Assembly (NCBI GenBank): GCA_036566925.1
Contig: DATCVI010000235.1
Coordinates: 1 to 20,571 of the forward strand
Reading direction: 5' to 3'
DNA length: 20,571 bases
From: Stenotrophomonas_A sp036566925
GTDB lineage: Bacteria; Pseudomonadota; Gammaproteobacteria; Xanthomonadales; Xanthomonadaceae
Positions within the stretch are counted from its first letter, which is position 1. Each line of letters opens with the position of its first letter. Both the position numbers and the translations under genes were made by a program. Below are positions 1 through 7,131 of this stretch, piece after piece. The notes under the pieces were generated by a model. It made no database searches. It saw only the letters and a program-made list of their open reading frames with translations, and had not been told where the DNA came from.

Positions 1-417
1 GCCGCCGCGCCTGCCACGCTCTGGAACAACGGCCCGGACTGGTGGTTGCTGGAAGTGCGCGACGAGGCGGCCCTGCGCGCCCTGCAACCGGACTTCGCCG
101 CGATCGCCGCCCTGCCCGGCCACGGCAAGCTGGCTGCCTTCGCGCTGTGCGATGGCAGCCAGGGCTACCAGGTCGCCGTGCGCGCTTTCGCGCCGGGCGT
201 CGGGATACCGGAGGATCCGGTCACCGGCAGTGCCAATGCCTTGATCGGCGCCTGCCTGGCGGCCCAGGGTCGTGCGCCCGGCGATGGCCGCTATGTCGCC
301 AGCCAGGGTCGCGAGCTCGGTCGCGACGGTCGCGTGCGCGTGCAGGTCGATGCCGACGGCGAAGTGTGGATTGGCGGCCAGGTGCAGGCGGTCATCGACG
401 GCCGCATCGACTGGTAA
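1..417 (+). CDS. PhzF family isomerase, C-terminal part (5' end outside window)
   Basis: The frame is open from the first base, so the gene begins upstream; 138 C-terminal residues are visible. The end matches the second half of PhzF-family (phenazine biosynthesis-like) isomerases/epimerases, which have a two-lobed diaminopimelate-epimerase-like fold. The canonical loop EDPVTGSAN is intact, including the Asp that corresponds to the second-lobe active-site region of PhzF. The tail (SQGRE, then VDADGEVWIGGQVQ) is almost the same as in the next gene, so the two are tandem paralogues. They lie 31 bases apart on the same strand and are probably co-transcribed. PhzF relatives act on varied small amino-acid-like substrates; the substrate here cannot be inferred, and no other phenazine genes are present. 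Confidence 0.88.
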   Translation, partial: AAAPATLWNNGPDWWLLEVRDEAALRALQPDFAAIAALPGHGKLAAFALCDGSQGYQVAVRAFAPGVGIPEDPVTGSANALIGACLAAQGRAPGDGRYVASQGRELGRDGRVRVQVDADGEVWIGGQVQAVIDGRIDW

Positions 418-448
418 GCTGCGCCCCCGTTTGCCACCGGCAGCTCCC

Positions 449-1336
449 ATGACCTCGCGCCGCTTCCTGCAACTGGATGTGTTCTCCACCCACGCCGGCG
501 GCGGCAACCCGTTGGCGGTGGTGCTTGACGCCGAGGGCCTGGACGATGCGGCGATGCAGGCGATCGCGCGTTGGACCCGGTTGCCGGAGACGACCTTCGT
601 TTTTCCCGCTACCGATCCAGCCGCCAGCTACCGCATCCGGATGTTCTCGCCGCAAAAGGAAGTACCGTTCGCAGGGCATCCGAGCGTCGGCACGGCGCAT
701 GCGGTGTTGGAGGCCGGACTGGCGCAGGCCCGCGCTGGGCTATTGGTGCAGGACGGCATCGCCGGTTTGCTGCCGCTGCGCCTGCATGACGACGCGCACG
801 GCCGCAGCATCGCGATCCGTACGCCGCGCGCGCAGGTCGGCGAAGTGGTTGATGCCGACGATGCGCGCCTGGTGGCGGTACTGCAAGGCTGGCGCCTGGG
901 CACGCTGCCGCCCGTGCTGATGGACGGTGGCCGGCGCTGGTGGCTGGTCGAACTACAGGACGAAGCCACGCTGCGTGCGCTGGCGCCGGATTGGGAGGCG
1001 ATTGCGGCGCTGGCCGAGTCGACCCAAGCCATGGGCGTGTTTGCGTATGCGCGCGCCGATGCCGTGGCCGACTGGGACCTGGCAGTGCGGGCGTTCGTCG
1101 GGCTCGGCCGGCGCTTCGAAGATGCTGCCTCGGGCGCCGCCAATGCGGTGCTGGCGGCATGGCTGGACCAGCGCGGCGCCTTGCCCGGGCGCGACGGTCG
1201 TTATCGCGTCAGCCAGGGGCGCGAGATCGGCGCCGACGCGCGGCTGGAAATGTTCGTGGATGCCGACGGCGAGGTCTGGTCGGGTGGCCAGGTGCAAACG
1301 GTGATTCGCGGCGAACTCGACTGGCCGGCCGGCTGA
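449..1336 (+). CDS. PhzF family isomerase, second tandem copy
   Basis: A complete 295-residue PhzF-family protein, the usual length for the family. Lobe 1 has the NPLAVV strand (20-25), the catalytic-type Glu in PETTFVF (E47) and the PFAGHPSVGTA motif (73-83, H77). Lobe 2 carries the Asp loop as EDAASGAAN (224-232, D225), and the C-terminal SQGRE and GEVWSGGQVQ motifs. The start at the ATG at 449 is chosen because the family N-terminus (RRFLQLDVFSTHAGGGNP) begins there; the frame is open further upstream but overlaps the previous gene. No strong Shine-Dalgarno is seen, in keeping with coupling to the upstream copy. The second lobe loop departs from the EDP-TGSA form seen in copy 1, so substrate or activity may have diverged. 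Function is assigned at family level only. Confidence 0.9.
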   Translation: MTSRRFLQLDVFSTHAGGGNPLAVVLDAEGLDDAAMQAIARWTRLPETTFVFPATDPAASYRIRMFSPQKEVPFAGHPSVGTAHAVLEAGLAQARAGLLVQDGIAGLLPLRLHDDAHGRSIAIRTPRAQVGEVVDADDARLVAVLQGWRLGTLPPVLMDGGRRWWLVELQDEATLRALAPDWEAIAALAESTQAMGVFAYARADAVADWDLAVRAFVGLGRRFEDAASGAANAVLAAWLDQRGALPGRDGRYRVSQGREIGADARLEMFVDADGEVWSGGQVQTVIRGELDWPAG

Positions 1337-1357
1337 TAGACGTCGAAAGTCGCGCCG

Positions 1358-1990
1358 TTACTCCGGCGCCGCCTCTACCCGCACCCGGATGCGATCGCCC
1401 GGATTGAAATCGCTGTGGGTGTGATAGGTGCGGCCACCGTACTCATAGGTGACGTCGTAACCGTCCACCCGCTCGCGCTCCTCGGCGACCGGATCGCAGA
1501 CCTGCACATAGCCATCGCGCGATTGCGGGTGGTTGGCGTCGTAGACCGATTGCCCGGCCAGTCCACCGGCCACGGTGCCCACCGCGGTCCCGAGCAGCTG
1601 GCCACTGCCGCCGCCGAAGCGGCTGCCGACCACCGCGCCGGCAACGCCACCGATCACGGTGGCCAGGCTGCGGCCGGGTCCGTTGCCGCTGGCCGTCGTG
1701 CCGCCGCCGTAGTAACCGTTATCGCCGCCGTAGTTGCCCTGTGCCGGGCGGCTATAGCAGCGCGGCGCAGAACGCGAACCGTCGTGCACGATGACCGGGT
1801 CTACCCGGACGACGCGGGCGTAGTCGTAGCCGACATCGTCGCGATTGCCGGCGTCGTCGTAGTAACGGTTGTCGTCGCTGCGGTAGTCGTCATCGCGATA
1901 ACCGTCATCGCGGTACTGCTGCGCCTGGGCGGCGCCGGCAGCGACCAGCCCGGTGACCAGGATGCCGATGATCCAAGGGCTGGATTTCAT
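1358..1990 (-). CDS. Exported glycine-zipper 2TM domain protein
   Basis: 210 residues. An N-terminal signal peptide (hydrophobic core about 6-20, cleavage likely after AQA at 23) is followed by a low-complexity stretch (about 24-58) rich in Tyr, Asp and Arg with repeated YRDD units. Next comes a glycine-zipper segment (about 108-150) of spaced Gly/Ala (GGVAGAVVGSRFGGG, then GTAVGTVAGGLAG), as in the Rickettsia 17 kDa antigen-like 2TM family. The C-terminal region (VQVCDPVAEERERVDGYDV, then YHTHSDFNPGDRIRVRV) fits small envelope proteins of this type. There is no lipobox, so it is predicted periplasmic or outer-membrane associated rather than a lipoprotein. It ends convergently with the PhzF pair, 21 bases away. 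Its role is unknown; envelope structure or stress are the usual suggestions for the family. Confidence 0.85.
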   Translation of the reverse strand: MKSSPWIIGILVTGLVAAGAAQAQQYRDDGYRDDDYRSDDNRYYDDAGNRDDVGYDYARVVRVDPVIVHDGSRSAPRCYSRPAQGNYGGDNGYYGGGTTASGNGPGRSLATVIGGVAGAVVGSRFGGGSGQLLGTAVGTVAGGLAGQSVYDANHPQSRDGYVQVCDPVAEERERVDGYDVTYEYGGRTYHTHSDFNPGDRIRVRVEAAPE

Positions 1991-2078
1991 TGTCGTGCGC
2001 CGCGTTGTGGGGTGATGGCGATGCTCGCGGCCAGGGGGTGAAATGGGGCTGAATGGTTTTTGCGCACCGGCCGCCGGC

Positions 2079-2098
2079 GCGGACAGGTCACTGTCCGC
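2079..2098. repeat. Perfect palindrome in the osmC to glycine-zipper gap
   Basis: The arms GCGGACAG and CTGTCCGC (8 bp, perfect) flank a 4-base centre GTCA. It lies 25 bases beyond the osmC stop and about 90 bases upstream of the glycine-zipper gene start. No T-run follows on either strand, so it is not a textbook intrinsic terminator. It could be a 3'-end hairpin of the osmC transcript or an operator for the glycine-zipper gene. Confidence 0.5.
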
Positions 2099-2122
2099 AA
2101 CCGACGCCAGCGCGGCGCGGCA

Positions 2123-2560
2123 TCAGCCGGCGGAAAACTCGCTTTCCAACGTAATCGGCACCGCGCTCAAGGCCTTGGACACGGGGCAGTTCTTCTCGGC
2201 CTTGTGCGCCAGCTCGCGGAACTGCGCCTCGTCGATGCCCGGCACCACGGCCTTGAGCTTGAGGCGGATGGCCGACAACTGCGGGCCACCTTCCATCGAC
2301 AGATCGACTTCGGCGCGGGTGTCGAGCGACTTCGGCGGGAAGCCTGCTTCGGTGAGCTGCGCCGACAAGGCCATGGTGAAGCAGCCGGCATGCGCGGCGG
2401 CAATGAGTTCTTCCGGGTTGGTGCCCTTCTCATCGCCGAAGCGGCTGTTGAAGCCATAGCGGGTGTTGTCGAGCAGGCCGCTTTGCGGGGTGCTGAGCTG
2501 ACCCTTGCCGGTCTTCAGATCGCCTTCCCAGTGGGCGGTGGCGTGGCGCGAAATACCCAT
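2123..2560 (-). CDS. osmC: OsmC family peroxiredoxin
   Basis: 145 residues, full length for OsmC. OsmC/Ohr enzymes reduce organic hydroperoxides through a pair of cysteines in the cytoplasm. Both are present: C60 in AHAGCFTMAL and C125 in EKNCPVSKAL, with the partner Arg (R40 in NSRFGDEKGTNPE) and Glu (E50) at the expected places. The N-terminus (SRHATAHWEGDLKTGKG) and the spacing favour OsmC over Ohr. The start has a good Shine-Dalgarno (AGGAGA on the minus strand, 2568-2573, 7 bases from the ATG). A TATGCT -10-like hexamer lies at 2591-2596 on the minus strand, with no convincing -35. It is divergent from the EF-G-like gene. A stress-induced detoxification role is inferred from the family. 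Confidence 0.95.
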   Translation of the reverse strand: MGISRHATAHWEGDLKTGKGQLSTPQSGLLDNTRYGFNSRFGDEKGTNPEELIAAAHAGCFTMALSAQLTEAGFPPKSLDTRAEVDLSMEGGPQLSAIRLKLKAVVPGIDEAQFRELAHKAEKNCPVSKALSAVPITLESEFSAG

Positions 2561-2651
2561 TGCGACTTCTCCTGCGTTCGAGGGGCGGCCAGCATAGCGC
2601 GCGGGCGTTACGGGTTTGTGCGGCGCAACGGGGATGCAGCGCCAGACGCGC

Positions 2652-2657
2652 TACATT
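2652..2657 (+). promoter_or_regulatory. Candidate -10 element (TACATT) for the EF-G-like gene
   Basis: GCTACATT resembles the TACANT -10 elements found before several other genes here (8358, 13702). No matching -35 is seen at 16-18 bases. It sits about 100 bases before the EF-G-like start, which leaves room for the leader ORF described next. Assigned on motif resemblance only. Confidence 0.3.
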
Positions 2658-2666
2658 GCCGGGGCC

Positions 2667-2729
2667 ATGACCCCGCCCCGGCCGCGCTCCGGTTCGCTCC
2701 GCCCGCGGCCAGGCTTCCGGACGCCATGA
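2667..2729 (+). other. Possible 20-codon leader ORF rich in Pro and Arg
   Basis: A short ORF (ATG 2667 to TGA 2727-2729) begins about 9 bases after the candidate -10 and ends 28 bases before the EF-G-like ATG. It encodes 20 residues, of which six are Pro and five are Arg, with PPRPR and RPRP runs. The stop lies inside a loop closed by TTCCGG (2715-2720) and CCGGAG (2743-2748), the latter overlapping the Shine-Dalgarno. No Shine-Dalgarno precedes the leader itself. It may be chance in G+C-rich DNA; conservation would decide. Confidence 0.2.
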
Positions 2730-2757
2730 CGCCCCTCTCGTACCGGAGGAAAGGCTC

Positions 2758-4803
2758 ATGCCCTACAGCACCCGCGACATCCGCAATGTGGCCTTGGCAG
2801 GCCACCCCGGCGCCGGCAAAACCACTTTGTTCGAAACCCTGCTGCATGCCGGCGGCGCCCTCCAGGCGGCAGGCAGTATCGAACGCGGCAACACCGTCTC
2901 CGACCACGACCCGGCCGAGCGCGAGCGCGGTCACTCGATCGACAGCGCGATCGCGTCGATCGATGCGCCCGGCCTGCATCTCAACCTGATCGACACCCCC
3001 GGCTATCCGGATTTCCGTGGCGCCGCTTTGCCGGCGTTGACGGTGGTGGAAACGGCCATGATCGTGGTGGACGCCGCGCGTGGCATCCAGCATGGTACCC
3101 GCCGCTTCATGCAGCGCGCGGAGGGGCGGCGACTGTGCCGGATGATCGTGGTCAACAAGATCGACCAGGAAGGCGTCGACTTCGGCGCCCTGCTGGCCGA
3201 GTTGCGCGAGGCGTTCGGCAACCAGGTCCTGCCGTTGAACCTGCCGGCCGAAGGTGGCCGCCGGGTGCTCGACTGCTTCGCCGCCAGCGCCGCCGACAGC
3301 CAGGCGCAGAGCGATGCCGGGCCGGTGGCGCAATGGCATCGCGCCATCGTCGACCAGGTGGTCGAGATCAACGAGCAGGTCATGGAGCACTACCTGGACA
3401 AAGGCGAGTCGGGCGTGTCGGCCGACGAACTGCATGCGTCGTTCGAGCAGTGCCTGCGCGAGGGCCATCTGGTGCCGGTCTGTTTCGTCTCGGCGCGCAC
3501 CGGGGTCGGCGTGCCCGAGTTGCTCGCGGTGTGCCGAGAGCTGCTGCCCAACCCGGAGGAAGGCAACCCGCCGGCGTTCGCCGCCGACGGCGAGGAGGTG
3601 ACCGTCGCGGCCGATCCGCAAGCGGCGGTGGTGGCCGATGTCTTCAAGATCGTCAACGATCCTTTCGTCGGCAAGATCGGCGTGTTCCGGCTCTACCAGG
3701 GCACGTTGGCCAAGGACATGCCGCTGCTGGTGGACGATGCCCGCAAGCCGGTGCGCGCCGCGCACCTGTATCGCCTGCAGGGCAAGGACCACCAGGCCGT
3801 GGAGCAGGTCGTGGCCGGCGATATCGCCGCGATCGCCAAGGTCGAGGAGGTGCATTTCGACGCGGTGCTGCACGACCGCCATGAACAGGACCACCTGCAC
3901 CTGGCGCCGACCCACTTCCCGCCTTCGATGTTCAGCCTGGCGATTTCACCGGCCAGCCGCGGCCAGGAGCAGAAGCTGTCCACGGCGCTGGAGAAGCTTT
4001 CGCAGGAAGATCCGGCGTTCCTGGTCGAACACCAGCCCGAAACTCACGAGACCTTGGTGCGCGGCCTTTCCGACCTGCACCTGCGGGTGATGCTCGACCG
4101 ACTCGGCAGCCGTCATGGCCTGGAGGTGACCACGCGGGTGCCGCGGATTGCCTATCGCGAGACCATCGGCGCGCCCGCCGAGGGCCACCACCGGCACAAG
4201 AAGCAGACCGGCGGCGCCGGCCAGTTCGGCGAAGTCTTCCTGCGCGTGGCGCCGTTGCCGCGCGGCAGCGGCTTCGAGTTCGTCGATGAGGTCAAGGGCG
4301 GCACCATCCCCGGGCAATTCATGCCAGCGGTGGAGAAAGGCGTGCGACAGGCGGTCACGGGTGGCGCCATCGCCGGTTTTCCGTTGCAGGACGTGCGCGT
4401 GGTGGTCTATGACGGTCGCCACCATCCGGTGGACAGCAAGGAAGTGGCCTTTGCCACCGCCGGACGCAAGGCGTTCCTGGATGCGGTGGCGCGTGCCACG
4501 CCGCAGGTGCTTGAACCGATCGTCGAACTTGAAGTCAGCGCGCCGGAGGCGCAGGCCGGCGATATCACCGGCGGGTTGGCGGCCAAGCGCGCGCGTATCC
4601 ATGGCACCGACAGCCACCACGGTGAGATCGTCATCCGCGCCCAGGTGCCGCTTTCCGAACTGGAAGGCTATGCCGCCGAATTGAAATCGGCCACTGCCGG
4701 TCAAGGGCGTTACAGCCTGGATTTCAGCCATTACGAACCAGTTCCGCCGGGCGTGCAGCAACGCCTGGTGGCCGCCCACCAGCCCGGCGCGGAGGACGAC
4801 TGA
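2758..4803 (+). CDS. Elongation factor G-like GTPase (EF-G paralogue)
   Basis: 681 residues with the domain order of EF-G, slightly shorter than the housekeeping factor (about 700). The GTPase domain has the P-loop GHPGAGKTT (15-23), switch I RGHSID (57-62), G3 DTPGYPDF (79-86) and G4 NKID (133-136). Canonical EF-G has GHIDAGKTT, RGITI and DTPGHVDF instead, so this is the EF-G-like/EF-G2 type rather than fusA proper. The domain III-V region is clear: VEHQPETHETLVRGLSDLHL, then YRETI, the HKKQTGGAGQFGEV stretch, and PGQFMPAVEKGV. The start is fixed by a strong Shine-Dalgarno GGAGGA (2745-2750), 7 bases before the ATG. Such paralogues are ribosome-linked GTPases of uncertain role; translocation, recycling or stress functions are possible. 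It stands alone, divergent from osmC. Confidence 0.93.
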   Translation: MPYSTRDIRNVALAGHPGAGKTTLFETLLHAGGALQAAGSIERGNTVSDHDPAERERGHSIDSAIASIDAPGLHLNLIDTPGYPDFRGAALPALTVVETAMIVVDAARGIQHGTRRFMQRAEGRRLCRMIVVNKIDQEGVDFGALLAELREAFGNQVLPLNLPAEGGRRVLDCFAASAADSQAQSDAGPVAQWHRAIVDQVVEINEQVMEHYLDKGESGVSADELHASFEQCLREGHLVPVCFVSARTGVGVPELLAVCRELLPNPEEGNPPAFAADGEEVTVAADPQAAVVADVFKIVNDPFVGKIGVFRLYQGTLAKDMPLLVDDARKPVRAAHLYRLQGKDHQAVEQVVAGDIAAIAKVEEVHFDAVLHDRHEQDHLHLAPTHFPPSMFSLAISPASRGQEQKLSTALEKLSQEDPAFLVEHQPETHETLVRGLSDLHLRVMLDRLGSRHGLEVTTRVPRIAYRETIGAPAEGHHRHKKQTGGAGQFGEVFLRVAPLPRGSGFEFVDEVKGGTIPGQFMPAVEKGVRQAVTGGAIAGFPLQDVRVVVYDGRHHPVDSKEVAFATAGRKAFLDAVARATPQVLEPIVELEVSAPEAQAGDITGGLAAKRARIHGTDSHHGEIVIRAQVPLSELEGYAAELKSATAGQGRYSLDFSHYEPVPPGVQQRLVAAHQPGAEDD

Positions 4804-4826
4804 CCCGGGCCAAACTCGGGTTTCTT
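4803..4826 (+). terminator. Weak candidate terminator after the EF-G-like gene
   Basis: The short stem ACCCG (4803-4807) / CGGGT (4817-4821) with a 9-base loop is followed by TTTCTT. Further T-runs follow at about 4850-4868. The stem is only 5 bp, so termination here is uncertain. Confidence 0.3.
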
Positions 4827-4879
4827 GGCAAAAGCTTCCCGTCAATCGCTTTTTTATGGCTTTTTTTGTCGGTGCCCTA

Positions 4880-4908
4880 TTGGCGCGACGCGATACTTGC
4901 CCTACATT
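4880..4908 (+). promoter_or_regulatory. Candidate sigma-70 promoter of the HU-like gene
   Basis: TTGGCG (4880-4885), a 17-base spacer and TACATT (4903-4908) give four of six matches in each box at ideal spacing. The start codon lies 59 bases downstream of the -10. The short gap holds no better alternative. Confidence 0.45.
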
Positions 4909-4967
4909 TCGCGTTGCCGACGGGGTCGGCGCGACTCCACAACCCATCGATTACGGAACAGGACACC

Positions 4968-5366
4968 ATGGCAAAGACCGCTAAGAAGGCTGCCCCGAAG
5001 AAGGCAGCGAAGAAAGTCGCCACCAAAACCGCTGCCAAGCCGGCCGCTCCCAAGCCGATCAAGGAAGCCCTGAGCAAGTCGGGCCTGGTCGCCCACATCG
5101 CTGAGGCCACCGCGCTGGCTGCCAAGGACGTTCGCGCCGTACTCGCTTCGCTGGAATCGGCCGTGCACGCCTCGATCAGCAAGAAGGGCGCTGGCAGCTT
5201 CACCCTGCCGGGCCTGCTGAAGATCACCGCCGTCAGCGTGGCTGCCAAGCCGAAGCGCAAGGGCATCAACCCGTTCACCAAGGAAGAGCAGTGGTTTGCC
5301 GCCAAGCCGGCGACCGTCAAGGTCAAGGTGCGCCCGATGAAGAAGCTCAAGGACGCTGCGGTCTGA
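4968..5366 (+). CDS. HU family DNA-binding protein with histone H1-like lysine-rich tail
   Basis: 132 residues in two parts. Residues 2-32 form a tail of Ala, Lys and Pro (11 Lys in 31, with repeated AKK and APK units) like the C-terminal tail of histone H1. Residues 33-132 resemble HU/IHF: helices around VAHIAEATALAAKDVRAVL, then KGAGSFTLPGLLKI, the DNA-binding arm with RKGINPF (the Asn-Pro pair at 101-102 matches the intercalating Pro of HU) and the closing AKPATVKVKVRPMKKLK. The ATG at 4968 is chosen because the tail begins there and a GGACA stretch precedes it; the open frame upstream lacks family similarity and would overlap the promoter. It is a single-gene unit ended by a strong terminator. 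A nucleoid-compacting role is inferred. Such tails are known in HU-like proteins of several proteobacteria. Confidence 0.92.
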   Translation: MAKTAKKAAPKKAAKKVATKTAAKPAAPKPIKEALSKSGLVAHIAEATALAAKDVRAVLASLESAVHASISKKGAGSFTLPGLLKITAVSVAAKPKRKGINPFTKEEQWFAAKPATVKVKVRPMKKLKDAAV

Positions 5367-5397
5367 TCCGCGTTTGAGTTTCAGGCAATATCCGACG

Positions 5398-5425
5398 AGG
5401 CGGCCACTGGCCGCCTTGTTTTTTT
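5398..5425 (+). terminator. Intrinsic terminator of the HU-like gene
   Basis: A perfect 8-bp stem AGGCGGCC (5398-5405) / GGCCGCCT (5409-5416) with loop ACT is followed by TGTTTTTTT (5417-5425). It begins 31 bases after the HU-like stop codon. It is the clearest rho-independent terminator in the window. Confidence 0.88.
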
Positions 5426-5480
5426 CGTGGCAGCACGCAACGGGCGATGACGCTCACTGCGCGTCACCGCAATTGCTGCC

Positions 5481-6080
5481 ATGCTGCCGCGGCCGAATGA
5501 CGCCGTGCGAACCATGATCGATCGCCCTGCCCCCGGCGCCGCGTTTCGCTGGCGCAATCGCCTCCTCGCCATGCTGGTACTGCTGGCATTGGCCCTGGCC
5601 GCGGCCTGGGCGTGGCAGCAGCCGTTCGCGCTGCAGGCGCGGCTGGCCTGGCGGCTGGCGCGGATGCCGGCCCCCACTGCGCTGCCGATGCCGGTCGATG
5701 GCGTGCGTGCGCGCCAAGTCGCCGATACATTCGGCGCACCGCGCGGCAGCGACCGCCAGCACGCCGGCGTGGACATCTTCGCGCGCGCCGGTACGCCAGT
5801 GCGCTCGACCACGCCGGGCATCGTGATCGCGGTGCGCGATCGCGGCCTGGGCGGACGCCAGGTCTGGGTGCTCGGCCCGGCGCATGAACGCCACTACTAC
5901 GCTCACCTGCGCGATTGGGCGCCGGGCCTGGCCGCCGGCGACATCGTCGGGCCGGGCAGCGTGCTCGGCAGCGTCGGCAATACCGGCAATGCCCGCACCA
6001 CGCCGCCGCACCTGCATTACGGCATCTACGGCGGCGACGGCGCCCGCGACCCCTTGCCGCTGCTGCGCGCAACACACTGA
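5481..6080 (+). CDS. M23 family metallopeptidase-like protein, membrane-anchored
   Basis: 199 residues. One hydrophobic segment (about 28-45) after a basic N-terminus anchors the protein in the inner membrane or acts as an uncleaved signal. The rest is a lysostaphin-type (M23/LytM) domain: H94-x3-D98 in QHAGVDIFA, H142 in HYYAHL, and the HxH pair H177/H179 in PPHLHYGIY. All zinc and catalytic residues look intact, so a peptidoglycan endopeptidase acting in the periplasm is likely. The start could also be the ATG at 5514, which still includes the membrane segment; neither has a good Shine-Dalgarno. An inverted repeat TGACGC / GCGTCA (5448-5453 and 5461-5466) lies just upstream. The exact cell-wall bond cut cannot be inferred. 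Confidence 0.88.
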   Translation: MLPRPNDAVRTMIDRPAPGAAFRWRNRLLAMLVLLALALAAAWAWQQPFALQARLAWRLARMPAPTALPMPVDGVRARQVADTFGAPRGSDRQHAGVDIFARAGTPVRSTTPGIVIAVRDRGLGGRQVWVLGPAHERHYYAHLRDWAPGLAAGDIVGPGSVLGSVGNTGNARTTPPHLHYGIYGGDGARDPLPLLRATH

Positions 6081-6187
6081 ACCGAACACAGAGGCTGGAA
6101 CACTCCGTCATGGGCGTCCGCCTCGTGCGGCGCGCCGGGCGGGCCTATCTTGGTGTCGCCCCCTCCCCCATGTGTCTTTCGATCCTC

Positions 6188-6478
6188 ATGAGCAAGCAAC
6201 GCTACCGCATCACCGTCACGCCGATCGCTGCCGATGGCCGGCCTGGCGGCAGCGCGCTGGAATTCGAACAGCGCTCCAGCGACAACTGGATGCGCACCCT
6301 GGAAGTATTCGAGCGCCAGCGCGGCATGTGTGGCGACCGCTGCGCGGCCCTGGCGGTGGCCATCGAGCTGTTGAAGTCGGCCAATGCCGAGCCCAGTGAG
6401 GACCGCGACCTGGCCCAGTTGCGGCCGCATGTGGACGCTTTGCTGGCGGCAGTCGCGCAGCTGCCCGCCAAGCGCTGA
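6188..6478 (+). CDS. DUF3861-like small protein
   Basis: 96 residues, soluble, with no signal peptide. The start SKQRYRITVTPIAADGRPGG and the pattern FEQRSSDNWMRTLE, then AALAVAIELLKSANAE, then LRPHVDALL, resemble the DUF3861 family of small cytoplasmic proteins with no assigned function. The ATG at 6188 is chosen because similarity begins there; the frame is open further upstream but that stretch (GVRLVRRAGRAYLGV) does not look like family sequence. A weak TATCTT hexamer at 6146-6151 might be a -10. It is followed after 38 bases by a lipoprotein gene. No function is assigned. Confidence 0.75.
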   Translation: MSKQRYRITVTPIAADGRPGGSALEFEQRSSDNWMRTLEVFERQRGMCGDRCAALAVAIELLKSANAEPSEDRDLAQLRPHVDALLAAVAQLPAKR

Positions 6479-6485
6479 GCACCGC

Positions 6486-6491
6486 TACACT
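6486..6491 (+). promoter_or_regulatory. Candidate -10 (TACACT) before the lipoprotein gene
   Basis: GCTACACT lies 7 bases after the DUF3861 stop and 25 bases before the lipoprotein ATG. No matching -35 is visible. It resembles the TACANT elements elsewhere in the window. Confidence 0.25.
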
Positions 6492-6516
6492 GCCCACTTC
6501 CACCGGGGAGCGGGCG

Positions 6517-7059
6517 ATGCAGACCAGGCAAGGGGCGTTGCTGTTGATGGCGATGGGGCTGGCGATCGGCCTTGCGGGCTGCAGCTGCCAGCGCACGCCA
6601 GATCCGCAGGATTCCAAGGCAACAACCGCGCCGCCTGCGGCCAGCGCAACCGTTGCCGACGACGACGCAGCGCCAGCCGATGCGGCAAACGCGGCCGAGC
6701 GCCATGCCCGTGATCAAGCTTTTTCGGCCGCCGTATCGGTGGTGCACCGGTATCTGACCGCCCTCCCCGGCACCCGCAGCGAAGCCGATGCGATGTGGAC
6801 CGGCGGGCGGCCTTCGCCAGTGCCGGACGACGCCAACCTGCGTTCGCTCGAAGGCCTGCAGAGTTTGCGCATCGAAACCGACGAACCGCTCGCGCTGGAC
6901 CAGCTGTCTCCGCCCGAAGCGGTCGAAGTGCCGGTGCGCCTGACCGCACGCATGGCCGGCGGCAATCGCCACTACACCGGCTGGTACCGCGTGCGCCCGC
7001 GCGTGGGCGGCAGCAGTTGGGAGATCAGTTCGGCTTCGCTGCAACCGACGCTGGACTAG
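6517..7059 (+). CDS. Predicted lipoprotein of unknown function
   Basis: 180 residues with a lipoprotein signal peptide: a hydrophobic stretch (about 7-20) ending in the lipobox LAGC with Cys22, followed by CQRTP. Residues 25-60 are a flexible Ala/Pro/Asp-rich linker. The rest (about 64-178) is a compact domain with HRYLTALPGTRSEADAMW, then LRSLEGLQSLRIETDEP, and a C-terminal strand-rich part (YTGWYRVRPRVGGSSWEISSASL) reminiscent of small secreted domains that average into NTF2-like folds, although I cannot assign a family. A GGGGAG Shine-Dalgarno lies about 7 bases before the ATG. It probably sits in the periplasm, membrane-anchored. Confidence 0.82.
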   Translation: MQTRQGALLLMAMGLAIGLAGCSCQRTPDPQDSKATTAPPAASATVADDDAAPADAANAAERHARDQAFSAAVSVVHRYLTALPGTRSEADAMWTGGRPSPVPDDANLRSLEGLQSLRIETDEPLALDQLSPPEAVEVPVRLTARMAGGNRHYTGWYRVRPRVGGSSWEISSASLQPTLD

Positions 7060-7131
7060 GCCGGCATCCGCTCATAGACGATTCACCGCCAACCACCAAG
7101 GATGCAGGCAACCCTCTGCATGGATCGGCCG

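Noticed and set aside
2608..3915. 435-codon minus-strand frame opposite the EF-G-like gene
   Set aside because: His/Arg/Gln-rich shadow without motifs; it would also overlap the osmC promoter region.
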